Below, piece by piece: positions 8,664-16,083 of a DNA stretch of 64,000 nucleotides. Made by a program: the position numbers and the translations under genes. The stretch lies in contig JAKSQO010000006.1 in NCBI GenBank assembly GCA_024404095.1, positions 1 through 64,000 on the forward strand, in the 5' to 3' direction. Each line of letters starts with the position of its first letter. Positions within the stretch are counted from its first letter, which is position 1. Source of the DNA: Clostridia bacterium. Its GTDB lineage: Bacteria > Bacillota > Clostridia > Oscillospirales > Acutalibacteraceae. Below the pieces are notes generated by a model. The model did no database searches. It was not told the DNA's origin and saw only the letters and a list, made by a program, of their open reading frames with translations.

Positions 8664-8885
8664 ATGAAATACACAATTGACAGAATTGAAGAGGGGATCG
8701 CTGTCTGTGAGGACAGCAACGGAAACCACATCAACATTCAGCTATCGCTCCTGCCCGAGAATGTTAAAGAGGGCGATGTTATTTCGGCAGGTGACAGCGG
8801 ATTTGCTGTGTGCCGTGAGGAAACGGACGAGCGCCGCAGGCAGATGGCTGACAGACAGAGAAGTATTTTTAAAAAGAGAACATAA
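8664..8885 (+). CDS. DUF3006 domain-containing protein
   Basis: This 73-residue protein fits DUF3006: MKYTIDRIEEGIAVCED at the start, a short beta-rich segment, LLPENVKEGDVI, and a charged C-terminal tail. The family is small and its function unknown; members often sit near other exported or envelope enzymes. It is the last gene of the run that begins with the metallophosphoesterase and lies 10 bp after the SGNH-like gene. A terminator begins 5 bp past its stop. Confidence 0.85.
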   Translation: MKYTIDRIEEGIAVCEDSNGNHINIQLSLLPENVKEGDVISAGDSGFAVCREETDERRRQMADRQRSIFKKRT

Positions 8886-8890
8886 TTTTT

Positions 8891-8918
8891 ACTGCCGTTC
8901 AAAAAGCGGCAGTTTTTT
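8891..8918 (+). terminator. Terminator after the DUF3006 gene
   Basis: ACTGCCG (8891-8897) and CGGCAGT (8907-8913) form a perfect 7-bp stem followed by six T residues. Confidence 0.9.
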
Positions 8919-8919
8919 A

Positions 8920-8975
8920 TTGACAAAATATAAAAAAGTGATACAATATGAAATTGAGTTTCAGTTTCAAATTCA
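8920..8975 (+). promoter_or_regulatory. Promoter and putative Fur/Zur operator of the zinc operon
   Basis: TTGACA (8920-8925) and TACAAT (8942-8947) are 16 bp apart. Directly after the -10 box lies TGAAATTGAGTTTCA (8949-8963), an inverted repeat TGAAA-N5-TTTCA, followed by further TTTCA-like hexamers to 8975. Fur-family operators are often built from such overlapping A/T-rich hexamers. The position over the transcription start fits repression by the first gene's own product. Confidence 0.6.
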
Positions 8976-8995
8976 TTTTATGAGGTCGTGAGCTT

Positions 8996-9415
8996 TTGGA
9001 AACATCATACGCAACAAAACAGGGCGGTCTGATTCTTGCCTTGCTTAAGGCTGAGCCGGGCAGGCACTTCACCGCTGATGATATAATGAAAATGCTTTCT
9101 GACGGCGGAAATGCTGTCGGCAAGGCGACCGTGTACCGCCATCTTGATAAGCTTATCAAGCAGGGCAGGGTTCGCAAATACATTGTTGACGAGGGCAGCA
9201 GCGCCTGCTTTGAGTATATCGGCGAGGAACATTCCTGCCACGAACATTATCACCTCAAATGCTCTGTCTGCGGCAAGCTGCTTCATGTCAGATGTGAATA
9301 TCTTGACGAGGTTGCTGAGCATATACTTGGTCACCACGGCTTTGTGATAAGCCCCGAAAAAACCGTGCTTTACGGTATCTGCGAAAACTGTCGGGAGGCT
9401 TCTGATGAGAAATAA
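8996..9415 (+). CDS. Fur-family metalloregulator, probably Zur
   Basis: The 139-residue protein has an N-terminal winged helix (GNAVGKATVYRHLDKLIKQG) and a C-terminal metal domain with HSCHEHYHLKCSVC and ICENC. The two CxxC pairs make the structural zinc site of Fur proteins. No in-frame ATG precedes the conserved region, so a TTG at 8996 is the likely start, behind GAGG at 8982-8985. It overlaps znuA by 11 bp. Its place as first gene of a zinc importer operon points to zinc sensing (Zur); manganese or iron cannot be excluded from sequence. Confidence 0.85.
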   Translation: METSYATKQGGLILALLKAEPGRHFTADDIMKMLSDGGNAVGKATVYRHLDKLIKQGRVRKYIVDEGSSACFEYIGEEHSCHEHYHLKCSVCGKLLHVRCEYLDEVAEHILGHHGFVISPEKTVLYGICENCREASDEK

Positions 9416-10349
9416 ACTGCTGTCTGTTTTTCTGACGGTGCTGATTTTGATTTTGCCTTTGTGCGGATGTGCGGTGAACAGAGCGGCCAACAACGGATTT
9501 ACGGTAGTCTGTTCGATTTTTGTTCCGTACGATTTTGCACGTCAGGTTGCAGGTGACAGGGCGAATGTTGTAATGCTGCTGCCGCCGGGTGTGGAGAGCC
9601 ATTCCTATGAGCCGTCACCGTCAGATATTATTACTATTGAAAACGCTGATTTGTTTCTCTATGTCAGCGAGCACACGGAAACGTGGGTTGAGGGCATAAT
9701 TTCATCGCTTGACGGTAAAAAGGTGAAAACCGTTGATATGGCGGAGACTCTCGGGATAGAGGTTCATGACCATCACCACGAACACGAAAACGGTCACGAG
9801 GAGCATGAACACGAGGAAAATGAAACGGATGAGCATATCTGGACAAACCTTGAAACCGCTTCGGAAATGGTTAGCCTTACCGCTCAGCTGATGTCGGAAT
9901 ATGATTCTGCAAATGCCGAATATTATCAGAACAACGCACAGTCATACATTGACAAAATTTTAAAGCTTAAGGATGACATATCCGCTCTTGTTTCTTCGTC
10001 TGAACGCAAGGAAATTGTATCCAGTTCACGCTTTGCAATGAAAAATTTTACCGAGGAGTTCGGTATAGATTTTACGGCGGCATTCGATTCCTGTGTTGAC
10101 AACACGGAGCCGAGCGCAGGAATGATGGCAAAAATAATTGACAAAATCAACAATGACAGAATACCTGTTATCTTTTATGAGGAGCTGACAGAGCCGAAGA
10201 TCGCGCGTGCGGTATCGCTTGAAACCGGTGCGAAAATGCTCTTGCTTCATTCGTGCCACAATATCTCGGCTTCTGAATTTAAATCGGGTGCAAGCTATCT
10301 GTCACTTATGACACAGAACTATTATAATCTGAGGGAGGCGCTGAGCTGA
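9405..10349 (+). CDS. znuA: Zinc ABC transporter substrate-binding lipoprotein
   Basis: The 314-residue protein has a lipoprotein signal with the lipobox LCGC at about residues 20-23. The fold is the cluster A-I (ZnuA/AdcA) type. Metal-ligand segments are PPGVESHSYEPSPSD and DEHIWTNLE, between which lies a His/Glu-rich loop (about residues 122-142, with HDHHHEHENGHEEHEH) typical of zinc rather than manganese binders. The third ligand segment reads SSRFAMKNFTEEFG, where homologues usually have His at the Arg position. It captures zinc outside the cell for ZnuBC. It shares one base with znuC. Confidence 0.9.
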   Translation: MRNKLLSVFLTVLILILPLCGCAVNRAANNGFTVVCSIFVPYDFARQVAGDRANVVMLLPPGVESHSYEPSPSDIITIENADLFLYVSEHTETWVEGIISSLDGKKVKTVDMAETLGIEVHDHHHEHENGHEEHEHEENETDEHIWTNLETASEMVSLTAQLMSEYDSANAEYYQNNAQSYIDKILKLKDDISALVSSSERKEIVSSSRFAMKNFTEEFGIDFTAAFDSCVDNTEPSAGMMAKIIDKINNDRIPVIFYEELTEPKIARAVSLETGAKMLLLHSCHNISASEFKSGASYLSLMTQNYYNLREALS

Positions 10350-11053
10350 TGAAACTGATTGATTGTCAGAATGTTTATATGAATTATGACAGCACCAAGG
10401 CTGTGAACGGCGTCAGCTTTTCTGTTGACAGCGGCGACTTCCTTTGCATTGTAGGAGAAAACGGCACAGGCAAAAGCACGCTTTTAAAAGGTATTCTCGG
10501 CTTGCAAAAGGTTAATTCGGGAACGATTACTTTTACAGGCATAGTGAATAAGGAAATCGGGTATCTTCCTCAGAAAACCGCTGTGCAGAAGGATTTCCCC
10601 GCAAGCGTCCGAGAGGTTGTTCTGAGCGGATGTCAGAGCAGGGGATTCAGACTTTTCTACACCTCAGCCGACAGAAAAAAGGCTCAGAAAAACATTGAAC
10701 TTCTCGGCATTGATGGGATAAAAAACAAGCCGTTCAACGAGCTTTCGGGCGGTCAGCAGCAGCGTGTACTGCTTGCGCGTGCGCTTTGCGCAACGGACAA
10801 GCTTCTGCTTCTTGACGAGCCGACAACGGGGCTGGACCCGTTTGTGACTGCCGAGCTTTACAGAATTGTTGACGAGCTGAACAAAAAGCACGGCGTGGCG
10901 GTTGTTATGGTAACTCACGACCTGAAAAACTCGGTTCAGTATGCGAATAAGATTCTTTGCATGGAGCATGACGGTGATTTCTTCGGAACTGTTGATGAGT
11001 ATATGAAAACTCCTGCCGCAAGGATGATTTTCGGGGGTGGCACGAATGCTTGA
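10349..11053 (+). CDS. znuC: Zinc ABC transporter ATP-binding protein
   Basis: A 234-residue ABC ATPase of the metal-importer family. Walker A is GENGTGKST, the signature LSGGQQQR, Walker B LLLLDEPTTGLD, and the switch His lies in MVTHD. It drives zinc import with ZnuB. The start ATG overlaps the znuA stop and its own end overlaps znuB, which indicates translational coupling within one operon under the Fur-type regulator. Confidence 0.93.
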   Translation: MKLIDCQNVYMNYDSTKAVNGVSFSVDSGDFLCIVGENGTGKSTLLKGILGLQKVNSGTITFTGIVNKEIGYLPQKTAVQKDFPASVREVVLSGCQSRGFRLFYTSADRKKAQKNIELLGIDGIKNKPFNELSGGQQQRVLLARALCATDKLLLLDEPTTGLDPFVTAELYRIVDELNKKHGVAVVMVTHDLKNSVQYANKILCMEHDGDFFGTVDEYMKTPAARMIFGGGTNA

Positions 11054-11870
11054 TACTTTTATTCAGATGTTTTCGTATAGCTTTATGCTTAGGGCTGTAA
11101 TTGTCGGTGTACTTGTTGCCCTGTGCTCAGCCCTGCTCGGTGTCACTCTCGTACTCAAAAGATATTCAATGATAGGTGACGGACTGTCTCACGTCGGATT
11201 CGGCGCACTTTGTCTTGCACTTGCTATGAATGTTGCGCCTCTTGCTATATCGGTGCCTGTTGTGGTTATTGCGGCGTTTCTCCTGCTTCGGATAAGCGAG
11301 AACAGCAAGATAAAGGGTGATGCGGCGATAGCGTTGATTTCAAGCACCGCTCTCGCACTCGGAATTATCGTCACATCTATGACAACGGGAATTAACTCTG
11401 ACGTCAACGGCTATATGTTCGGCAGTATTCTTGCCATGAGCACGACCGATGTCTATGTCAGCATTATTCTTTCGGCTTTTGTGCTTGTGCTTTATGTTGT
11501 GTTTTACAACAAGATATTTGCAGTCACGTTTGACGAAAACTTTGCGCGTGCAACAGGCACAAAAACAGGTATGTATAACACGCTTGTTTCATTGCTTACA
11601 GCGATTACAATTGTAATCGGCATGAGAATTATGGGCGCAATGCTGATTTCAAGCCTTATAATTTTCCCCGCGCTCACTTCAATGAGGGTGTGCCGCTCGT
11701 TTAAAAGCGTTGTAGTAACATCGGCGATAGTTTCAATTATCTGTTTCTTTATCGGTCTTTTTATTTCATTTGCATTTTCAATGCCTGCGGGTGCAAGCGT
11801 TGTTGCGGTCAATGCGATTACATTCGGAATTTTCTCAATTCTTGGTATAGCAAAAAGAAAATTGTCATAA
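11046..11870 (+). CDS. znuB: Zinc ABC transporter permease
   Basis: The 274-residue integral membrane protein has about seven to eight hydrophobic helices and the FecCD/ZnuB-type segment DGLSHVGFGALCLALA near residue 50, where the His belongs to the transport path. The start at 11046 is chosen for the GGGGGTGG site 6 bp upstream; the GTG at 11037 lies inside that site. It overlaps znuC by 8 bp and is the last gene of the zinc operon. Confidence 0.92.
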   Translation: MLDTFIQMFSYSFMLRAVIVGVLVALCSALLGVTLVLKRYSMIGDGLSHVGFGALCLALAMNVAPLAISVPVVVIAAFLLLRISENSKIKGDAAIALISSTALALGIIVTSMTTGINSDVNGYMFGSILAMSTTDVYVSIILSAFVLVLYVVFYNKIFAVTFDENFARATGTKTGMYNTLVSLLTAITIVIGMRIMGAMLISSLIIFPALTSMRVCRSFKSVVVTSAIVSIICFFIGLFISFAFSMPAGASVVAVNAITFGIFSILGIAKRKLS

Positions 11871-11889
11871 TATAATCTGGGGTGATAGT

Positions 11890-12387
11890 ATGAAAGAACT
11901 TGAAAGCATTAAATCGGTAAAGGAGAACCTTGTAAAGCTCATTGACGATGACTGGGGTCTTGTCTGCGCCTGTGACGGTGAAAAGTGGAACGGTATGACA
12001 ATCAGCTGGGGCGGAGCGGGTGAACTCTGGAACAGGGATGTTGTCTTTGCATTTATCCGTCCGCAGAGGTACACCAAGATGTTTATGGATAAGAGCGATT
12101 ATTTTACCGTCAGCTTTTTTGATAAGGATAAAAAGGATGCTCTTAAAATCTGCGGTACAAAGTCGGGCAGGGACGGAGATAAAATGAAGCTTGCAGGACT
12201 TACACCTGTTTTTGACGGTGATGCCGTTTATCCCGGGGAAGCAAGGCTTGTAATAAAGTGCAGAAAAATTGCGGTTCAGAAGATGGACAACGCAGGCTTT
12301 CTTGATAAAACAATCGAGCAGAATTATTCAGCAGGGGACTATCATTACATTTATGTCGGAGAAATTGAAAAAGTTTTAGAAAAATGA
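11890..12387 (+). CDS. Flavin reductase-like FMN-binding protein
   Basis: The 165-residue protein looks like the flavin reductase-like split barrel: GMTISWGGAGELWNRDVVFAFIRPQRYT near the N terminus, DYFTVSFF, then LKICGTKSGRDGDK, and a C-terminal GDYHYIYVGEIEKV strand. Such proteins bind FMN and may reduce it or act on another electron acceptor. It begins 19 bp after znuB, behind a TGGGGTG site, so it may be read through from the zinc operon; no link to zinc is known. Substrate unknown. Confidence 0.8.
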   Translation: MKELESIKSVKENLVKLIDDDWGLVCACDGEKWNGMTISWGGAGELWNRDVVFAFIRPQRYTKMFMDKSDYFTVSFFDKDKKDALKICGTKSGRDGDKMKLAGLTPVFDGDAVYPGEARLVIKCRKIAVQKMDNAGFLDKTIEQNYSAGDYHYIYVGEIEKVLEK

Positions 12388-12397
12388 TAAAAAACTC

Positions 12398-12426
12398 TTG
12401 ACAAAAGCACATTTGTGATATATAAT
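12398..12426 (+). promoter_or_regulatory. Consensus promoter of 5S rRNA copy 1
   Basis: TTGACA (12398-12403) and TATAAT (12421-12426) match both consensus boxes exactly with a 17-bp spacer. Transcription should begin near 12433, giving a leader that contains the hairpin CGGAAG...CTTCCG before the 5S gene. Confidence 0.9.
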
Positions 12427-12460
12427 ACTCAAGCACTCGGAAGTACAAGGCTTCCGAAAA

Positions 12461-12576
<116 letters not shown>

Positions 12577-12585
12577 ATAATAAAA

Positions 12586-12613
12586 GCAGTCACTCAACAG
12601 AGTGGCTGTTTTA
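12586..12613 (+). terminator. Terminator of 5S rRNA copy 1
   Basis: GCAGTCACTC and GAGTGGCTGT pair with wobbles across a short AACA loop and run into TTTT. Confidence 0.8.
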
Positions 12614-12641
12614 CTTTCTATAAAAATTTTTTTGAAAACTA

Positions 12642-12670
12642 TTGACAAATCCAATCTTATGATATATAAT
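12642..12670 (+). promoter_or_regulatory. Consensus promoter of 5S rRNA copy 2
   Basis: TTGACA (12642-12647) and TATAAT (12665-12670) again match consensus with a 17-bp spacer. The bases from the -10 box onward repeat those of copy 1, while the spacer and upstream sequence differ. Confidence 0.9.
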
Positions 12671-12703
12671 ACTCAAGCACTCGGAAGTACAAGGCTTCCG
12701 AAA

Positions 12704-12819
<116 letters not shown>

Positions 12820-12828
12820 ATAATAAAA

Positions 12829-12858
12829 GCAGTCACTCAATAGAGTGGCTGTTTTTTT
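12829..12858 (+). terminator. Terminator of 5S rRNA copy 2
   Basis: The stem GCAGTCACTC / GAGTGGCTGT runs into seven T residues. The T run overlaps the stop codon of the convergent ylmC-type gene. Confidence 0.85.
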
Positions 12859-13123
12859 ATCTTCTGCCGCCTGTCGGCAGGGCAGGACAGCAATAGCTTA
12901 CAAGAATGGTGTCCTCGCCGATAACGTCGATGTCACGCCACGGAATAATTATATCCTCGCATTTCCCGAGAAAGCCGAACATCTTGCTTCTGCCGTAAAT
13001 CACAAGCGCACTCAGCTGACCCGTGCAGATGTCAATTTCAACATCATCGACATTTCCAAGCCGTGTGCCGTTGCTTTTGCAGATTACTTCTTTGTTTCTA
13101 AGCTCAGCTATACAGCAACCCAT
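12857..13123 (-). CDS. YlmC/YmxH family PRC-barrel sporulation protein
   Basis: The 88-residue protein is a PRC-barrel member: CIAELRNKEVICKSNGTRLG, then VDDVEIDICTGQLSALVIYG, and a C-terminal IIIPWRDIDVIGEDTILV. This layout is that of the YlmC/YmxH family found in spore-forming Firmicutes and linked to sporulation by annotation; the molecular role is not settled. The start at 13123 has GGTGG 8 bp upstream; a GTG at 13135 would add four residues. The gene converges on the 5S pair and its stop lies inside the last terminator. Confidence 0.82.
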   Translation of the reverse strand: MGCCIAELRNKEVICKSNGTRLGNVDDVEIDICTGQLSALVIYGRSKMFGFLGKCEDIIIPWRDIDVIGEDTILVSYCCPALPTGGRR

Positions 13124-13170
13124 ACAAAAAACCACCGTTCAATTTGGAATAAATCACTATACTGATTCTG

Positions 13171-13199
13171 TTGTATTTGAATCGGATGTGTGATAGAAT
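13171..13199 (+). promoter_or_regulatory. Sigma-A type promoter for the ceramidase-like gene
   Basis: TTGTAT (13171-13176) and TAGAAT (13194-13199) are 17 bp apart. The start codon follows after 48 bp, behind AAAGGGAG. Confidence 0.5.
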
Positions 13200-13247
13200 A
13201 ATATATGTATTGTTATAGTACAAATATATGAAAGGGAGTAATAAATT

Positions 13248-14927
13248 ATGAAGAAAATAATCTCCATCGTACTTTCTCTGGTAATGGTTTTCTCAATCGG
13301 CACAGTTGCCTTCGGTACAAGTGCAGCTGCTGAATCAAATGTATCTGCAAGTCAGATTGTTGATATGAGCAAAATCAATATCCCGACAGACAAGGCTCAG
13401 CTTGAGCAGACAGGAAAACGCATTCTCTGGAATGTTGTTCAGGCTCTTGTTGACACAATCGTTAAAACACTTGAGCAGGTAATTCCTACTGTTCAGTTCC
13501 CTCAGAAGGCTGATTTTGCTTTTGAGAACTTCTATCCGGGAATGGATGAGTTCCTTACAGAGCCTGCTGCAAACGCAGTATGGAGCATCGGCTACGGCAG
13601 TGCTTCACTTCAGACAGGCAACGAGCTTGACGGCAATCATATGGTTGCGGGCAGCCTTTCTCTTGACAAGTCGGCAACCGCTATTCACGATGACCAGCGT
13701 GTACGTGCAATCGCAATGAATGACGGCAGCGGCAGAGGAACGGTTGTTTATGCAGTCCTTGACGCATTCGGTCTTTCAAGCGGTGATGTTCAGGGCATCC
13801 GCGCAACACTTGCCGATTACGCAAAGGCAAACAACATTGTCGGCATCAACCTCGGTGTTCTTCATCAGCACAGCTGCGTTGATACCTTCGGCATGAACGG
13901 CAATATCTTTAAGATGGTATTCCTCAATCCTGTTATCAGCTTCTGCAATAACTTCCTCGGCAAGGACTACAAGACAATCAACGGTCAGAACGAAGAATTT
14001 ATGGCTAACCTTTATAAGAAGACAGGCAACGCAATCAAGGACGCTGTAAGCTCAATGAAGACAGGTAAGCTCTATTACTCAGAGCTTGATATCGGCGAGT
14101 ACATCCACGATAAGCGCACACCGATAGTAATTGACCCGTACATCCATATGTTCCGTTTTGTTCCGGCTGACGGAAGCCGTGAGACATATATCTGCAACTC
14201 CGCTATCCATTGCGTTGGCAACGGTGCGGCAGGCACAGAGGTTACAGGCGACTATCCTTATTACATGGAGCAGGTTATCAATCAGAAAGCAGATGCAAAC
14301 TTCATGCTTATTCAGGGCGCAGAGCTTGCAATCACTTCCGAATATGATGCAATTGAGGATAAGCTCACAGACGATATGACAAGATATGACAGACTTAAGG
14401 TGTTTGGTACAGCTCTCGGTGAAGAGGTTGTTAACTCAAACGCTCCCGAGAAGGAAGTTAAGCCGATTCTCAACTACAAGGCGATGACATATTTTGTTCC
14501 CGTAAACAACACTCTGCTTTCTTTCCTCGGCAGCATGGGCGCACTTACAAACAACTGCGTTGCTACTGATTCAATTCAGTTCGGCATTGAGGTTGCGACC
14601 GAAATCGGTTATCTTGAGCTTGGTGACGACCTTGCAATCGCAATCGTACCCGGTGAGCTTGAGCCGACAATCGCATACGGCGGAAGCTTTGACAAGACAA
14701 CATCATGGCGTGGAACAGACTTCAACTATCCTACCTTCCGGGAGGTTGTCGGTTCTGACAAGGAGCTTCTTGTGTTCGGTCTTTCAAATGACCAGATAGG
14801 CTACATCCTCGCTGATAACGATTACCGTTCAATGTTCCTTGAGAACGAGGAAATCGTTTCAACAGGCAGCGTTGCAGGTTCAAAAACAGCGGAAGCTTTT
14901 ATTGCTCTTATTGACAGTATTAAATAA
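13248..14927 (+). CDS. Secreted neutral/alkaline ceramidase-like hydrolase
   Basis: The 559-residue product has a signal peptide (residues 1 to about 28, ending in ASAAAE-like Ala-rich sequence). Its N-terminal half follows the neutral/alkaline ceramidase layout: WSIGYGSASLQTG, DDQRVRAIAMNDG, VYAVLDAFGLSSGDVQGIR and INLGVLHQHSCVDTFG, the last replacing the usual THTHSGP zinc-ligand segment. The C-terminal part has EIGYLELGDDLAIAIVPGELEP. Ceramidases split ceramide into sphingosine and fatty acid. The match is distant, so another amide or ester may be the substrate. It is monocistronic with a perfect terminator. Confidence 0.7.
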   Translation: MKKIISIVLSLVMVFSIGTVAFGTSAAAESNVSASQIVDMSKINIPTDKAQLEQTGKRILWNVVQALVDTIVKTLEQVIPTVQFPQKADFAFENFYPGMDEFLTEPAANAVWSIGYGSASLQTGNELDGNHMVAGSLSLDKSATAIHDDQRVRAIAMNDGSGRGTVVYAVLDAFGLSSGDVQGIRATLADYAKANNIVGINLGVLHQHSCVDTFGMNGNIFKMVFLNPVISFCNNFLGKDYKTINGQNEEFMANLYKKTGNAIKDAVSSMKTGKLYYSELDIGEYIHDKRTPIVIDPYIHMFRFVPADGSRETYICNSAIHCVGNGAAGTEVTGDYPYYMEQVINQKADANFMLIQGAELAITSEYDAIEDKLTDDMTRYDRLKVFGTALGEEVVNSNAPEKEVKPILNYKAMTYFVPVNNTLLSFLGSMGALTNNCVATDSIQFGIEVATEIGYLELGDDLAIAIVPGELEPTIAYGGSFDKTTSWRGTDFNYPTFREVVGSDKELLVFGLSNDQIGYILADNDYRSMFLENEEIVSTGSVAGSKTAEAFIALIDSIK

Positions 14928-14944
14928 GAATAAGAAAACACAGA

Positions 14945-14974
14945 GGAGCTGTCCGATTTCGGACAGCTCCTTTT
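14945..14974 (+). terminator. Terminator after the ceramidase-like gene
   Basis: A perfect 11-bp stem, GGAGCTGTCCG (14945-14955) and CGGACAGCTCC (14960-14970), has an ATTT loop and is followed by TTTT. Confidence 0.95.
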
Positions 14975-15007
14975 GTTGATATTATATGTCTTGTTCTTGA
15001 CTTTTTG

Positions 15008-15080
15008 GTCATTCTGAGGAGCTTGCGACGAAGAATCTCTGATTTCGGTTAATGAGATTCTTCACTTCGTTCAGAATGAC
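15008..15080. repeat. MITE-like palindromic repeat, copy 2
   Basis: The 73-bp element is bounded by GTCATTCTGA (15008-15017) and TCAGAATGAC (15071-15080). It shares the left half of the copy at 1355-1428 (GGAG-TTGCGACGAAGAATCTC). Here the inner part is also palindromic: GAAGAATCTC pairs with GAGATTCTTC, so the whole element can fold into one long hairpin. It lies in the convergent gap between the ceramidase-like gene and the lipase gene. Confidence 0.82.
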
Positions 15081-15085
15081 AATAT

Positions 15086-15190
15086 AATATTTTGCCAATC
15101 AAAGCGAATATTTTACTTGGGAAACTCAATATTTTACTTGGGATTTTCAATATTTTGGTTGGGAAATTCAATATTTCACTTGGGAGCAGA
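15086..15190. repeat. Five tandem 21-bp repeat units
   Basis: The units start at 15086, 15107, 15128, 15149 and 15170. Units 2-5 share AATATTT-(TA/GG/CA)-CTTGGGA followed by a variable six- to seven-base tail; unit 1 is degenerate but keeps AATATTTT and the 21-bp length. In one plus-strand frame the array is open and encodes heptads such as NILLGKL, but it has no ATG or ribosome binding site. The rest of the 400-bp gap holds a palindromic repeat before it and an A/T-rich stretch after it (inverted repeat GATATCAAT/ATTGATATC at 15245-15270). Confidence 0.85.
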
Positions 15191-15276
15191 TGTCCTCAAG
15201 CCTTAGAGTATCAAGGGTTTCAGCTGTTTTCAAAACCGTAATAGATATCAATAGATATAAATTGATATCAAATAAA

Positions 15277-15307
15277 GGCTATGTGCTGTTTTTTTAAGCA
15301 CATAGCC
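15277..15307 (-). terminator. Terminator after the lipase gene
   Basis: GGCTATGTGCT (15277-15287) and AGCACATAGCC (15297-15307) form an 11-bp stem. On the minus strand the stem is followed by TTTATTT. The strong hairpin could act in both directions. Confidence 0.75.
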
Positions 15308-15328
15308 CATTTTAAAAAATAAAGAGAT

Positions 15329-16069
15329 TTATTTCTTTGTGCTGAAGAACATTGTATCGCTGTTATCAAAAGAAATCGTAGCGTTGCCCTTCTTGTAGCC
15401 GAGAGCGTCATATTTGCCCCATACGTCCTCTTTAAGGTACGAAAGATTGTGGGCAGACCTTGGCATACCCGTATAGCCTCCGTCCTCTTTAACCGCATCC
15501 TTCTGTTTACCGGAGGCAAATACTGATGCAATGCTCAGATACGGTACAATGTCATTCTTATCGACAAGCCTTATCAGACTGCCCTCAGGACTGTTTGAGG
15601 GTATGTACGGCGAACCTGCTGTAAGAACGTGGATAATCTCGTATTTTTCCTTTATTTCGTTGTTGCATACAAGCTGCTGCGCAACCATACCGCCGAGGCT
15701 GTGGCCTGCTATAACAAGCTTTGACCCCTGAGGTACGTTGTTAATTATTGTTTTTTCCACGAGGCTCAGATACTCATTGCCGAGATCCATAGAACTGAAT
15801 ACGGAGGCAAGATAGCTGTTGACATTGCTTGTTGAAAAACTCAGACCGACAAGACCTATAAGATAAATGTCTGTTGTTTTTCCGTCTTTTGTGAGCTTAG
15901 CGGGTACTATACGTATGCCGTTGGATTTTGAACCGTTATCAAGAACAAATTCCATTATTTTAGCAGGGGATTTGCAAACCCAGATGTCGCTGTCAGCGGC
16001 AAAAGCGGAGAAATTTAGTGCTGAAAGTGCGAGTATCAGTACCAATAAAATGCTTACAATTCTTTTCAT
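15329..16069 (-). CDS. Secreted lipase-like alpha/beta hydrolase
   Basis: The 246-residue protein has a signal peptide (residues 1 to about 25, ending FSAFAAD). The nucleophile elbow IAGHSLGG puts the catalytic Ser near residue 124, as in class 3 lipases. DKNDIVPYL supplies a likely Asp, and MPRSAHNLSYL near the C terminus the likely His. It should act outside the cell on a lipid or other ester. It follows the GH78 gene by 14 bp on the same strand and is probably the second gene of that operon. Confidence 0.82.
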   Translation of the reverse strand: MKRIVSILLVLILALSALNFSAFAADSDIWVCKSPAKIMEFVLDNGSKSNGIRIVPAKLTKDGKTTDIYLIGLVGLSFSTSNVNSYLASVFSSMDLGNEYLSLVEKTIINNVPQGSKLVIAGHSLGGMVAQQLVCNNEIKEKYEIIHVLTAGSPYIPSNSPEGSLIRLVDKNDIVPYLSIASVFASGKQKDAVKEDGGYTGMPRSAHNLSYLKEDVWGKYDALGYKKGNATISFDNSDTMFFSTKK

Positions 16070-16083
16070 GTTCTGCCTCCTTA

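Noticed and set aside
8677..8991. 104-residue frame overlapping the DUF3006 gene
   Set aside because: It runs through the terminator and the next promoter and is out of frame with the recognised family.
15086..15190. CRISPR array
   Set aside because: The 21-bp units are direct tandem copies without spacers of unique sequence, and no cas gene is in the window.
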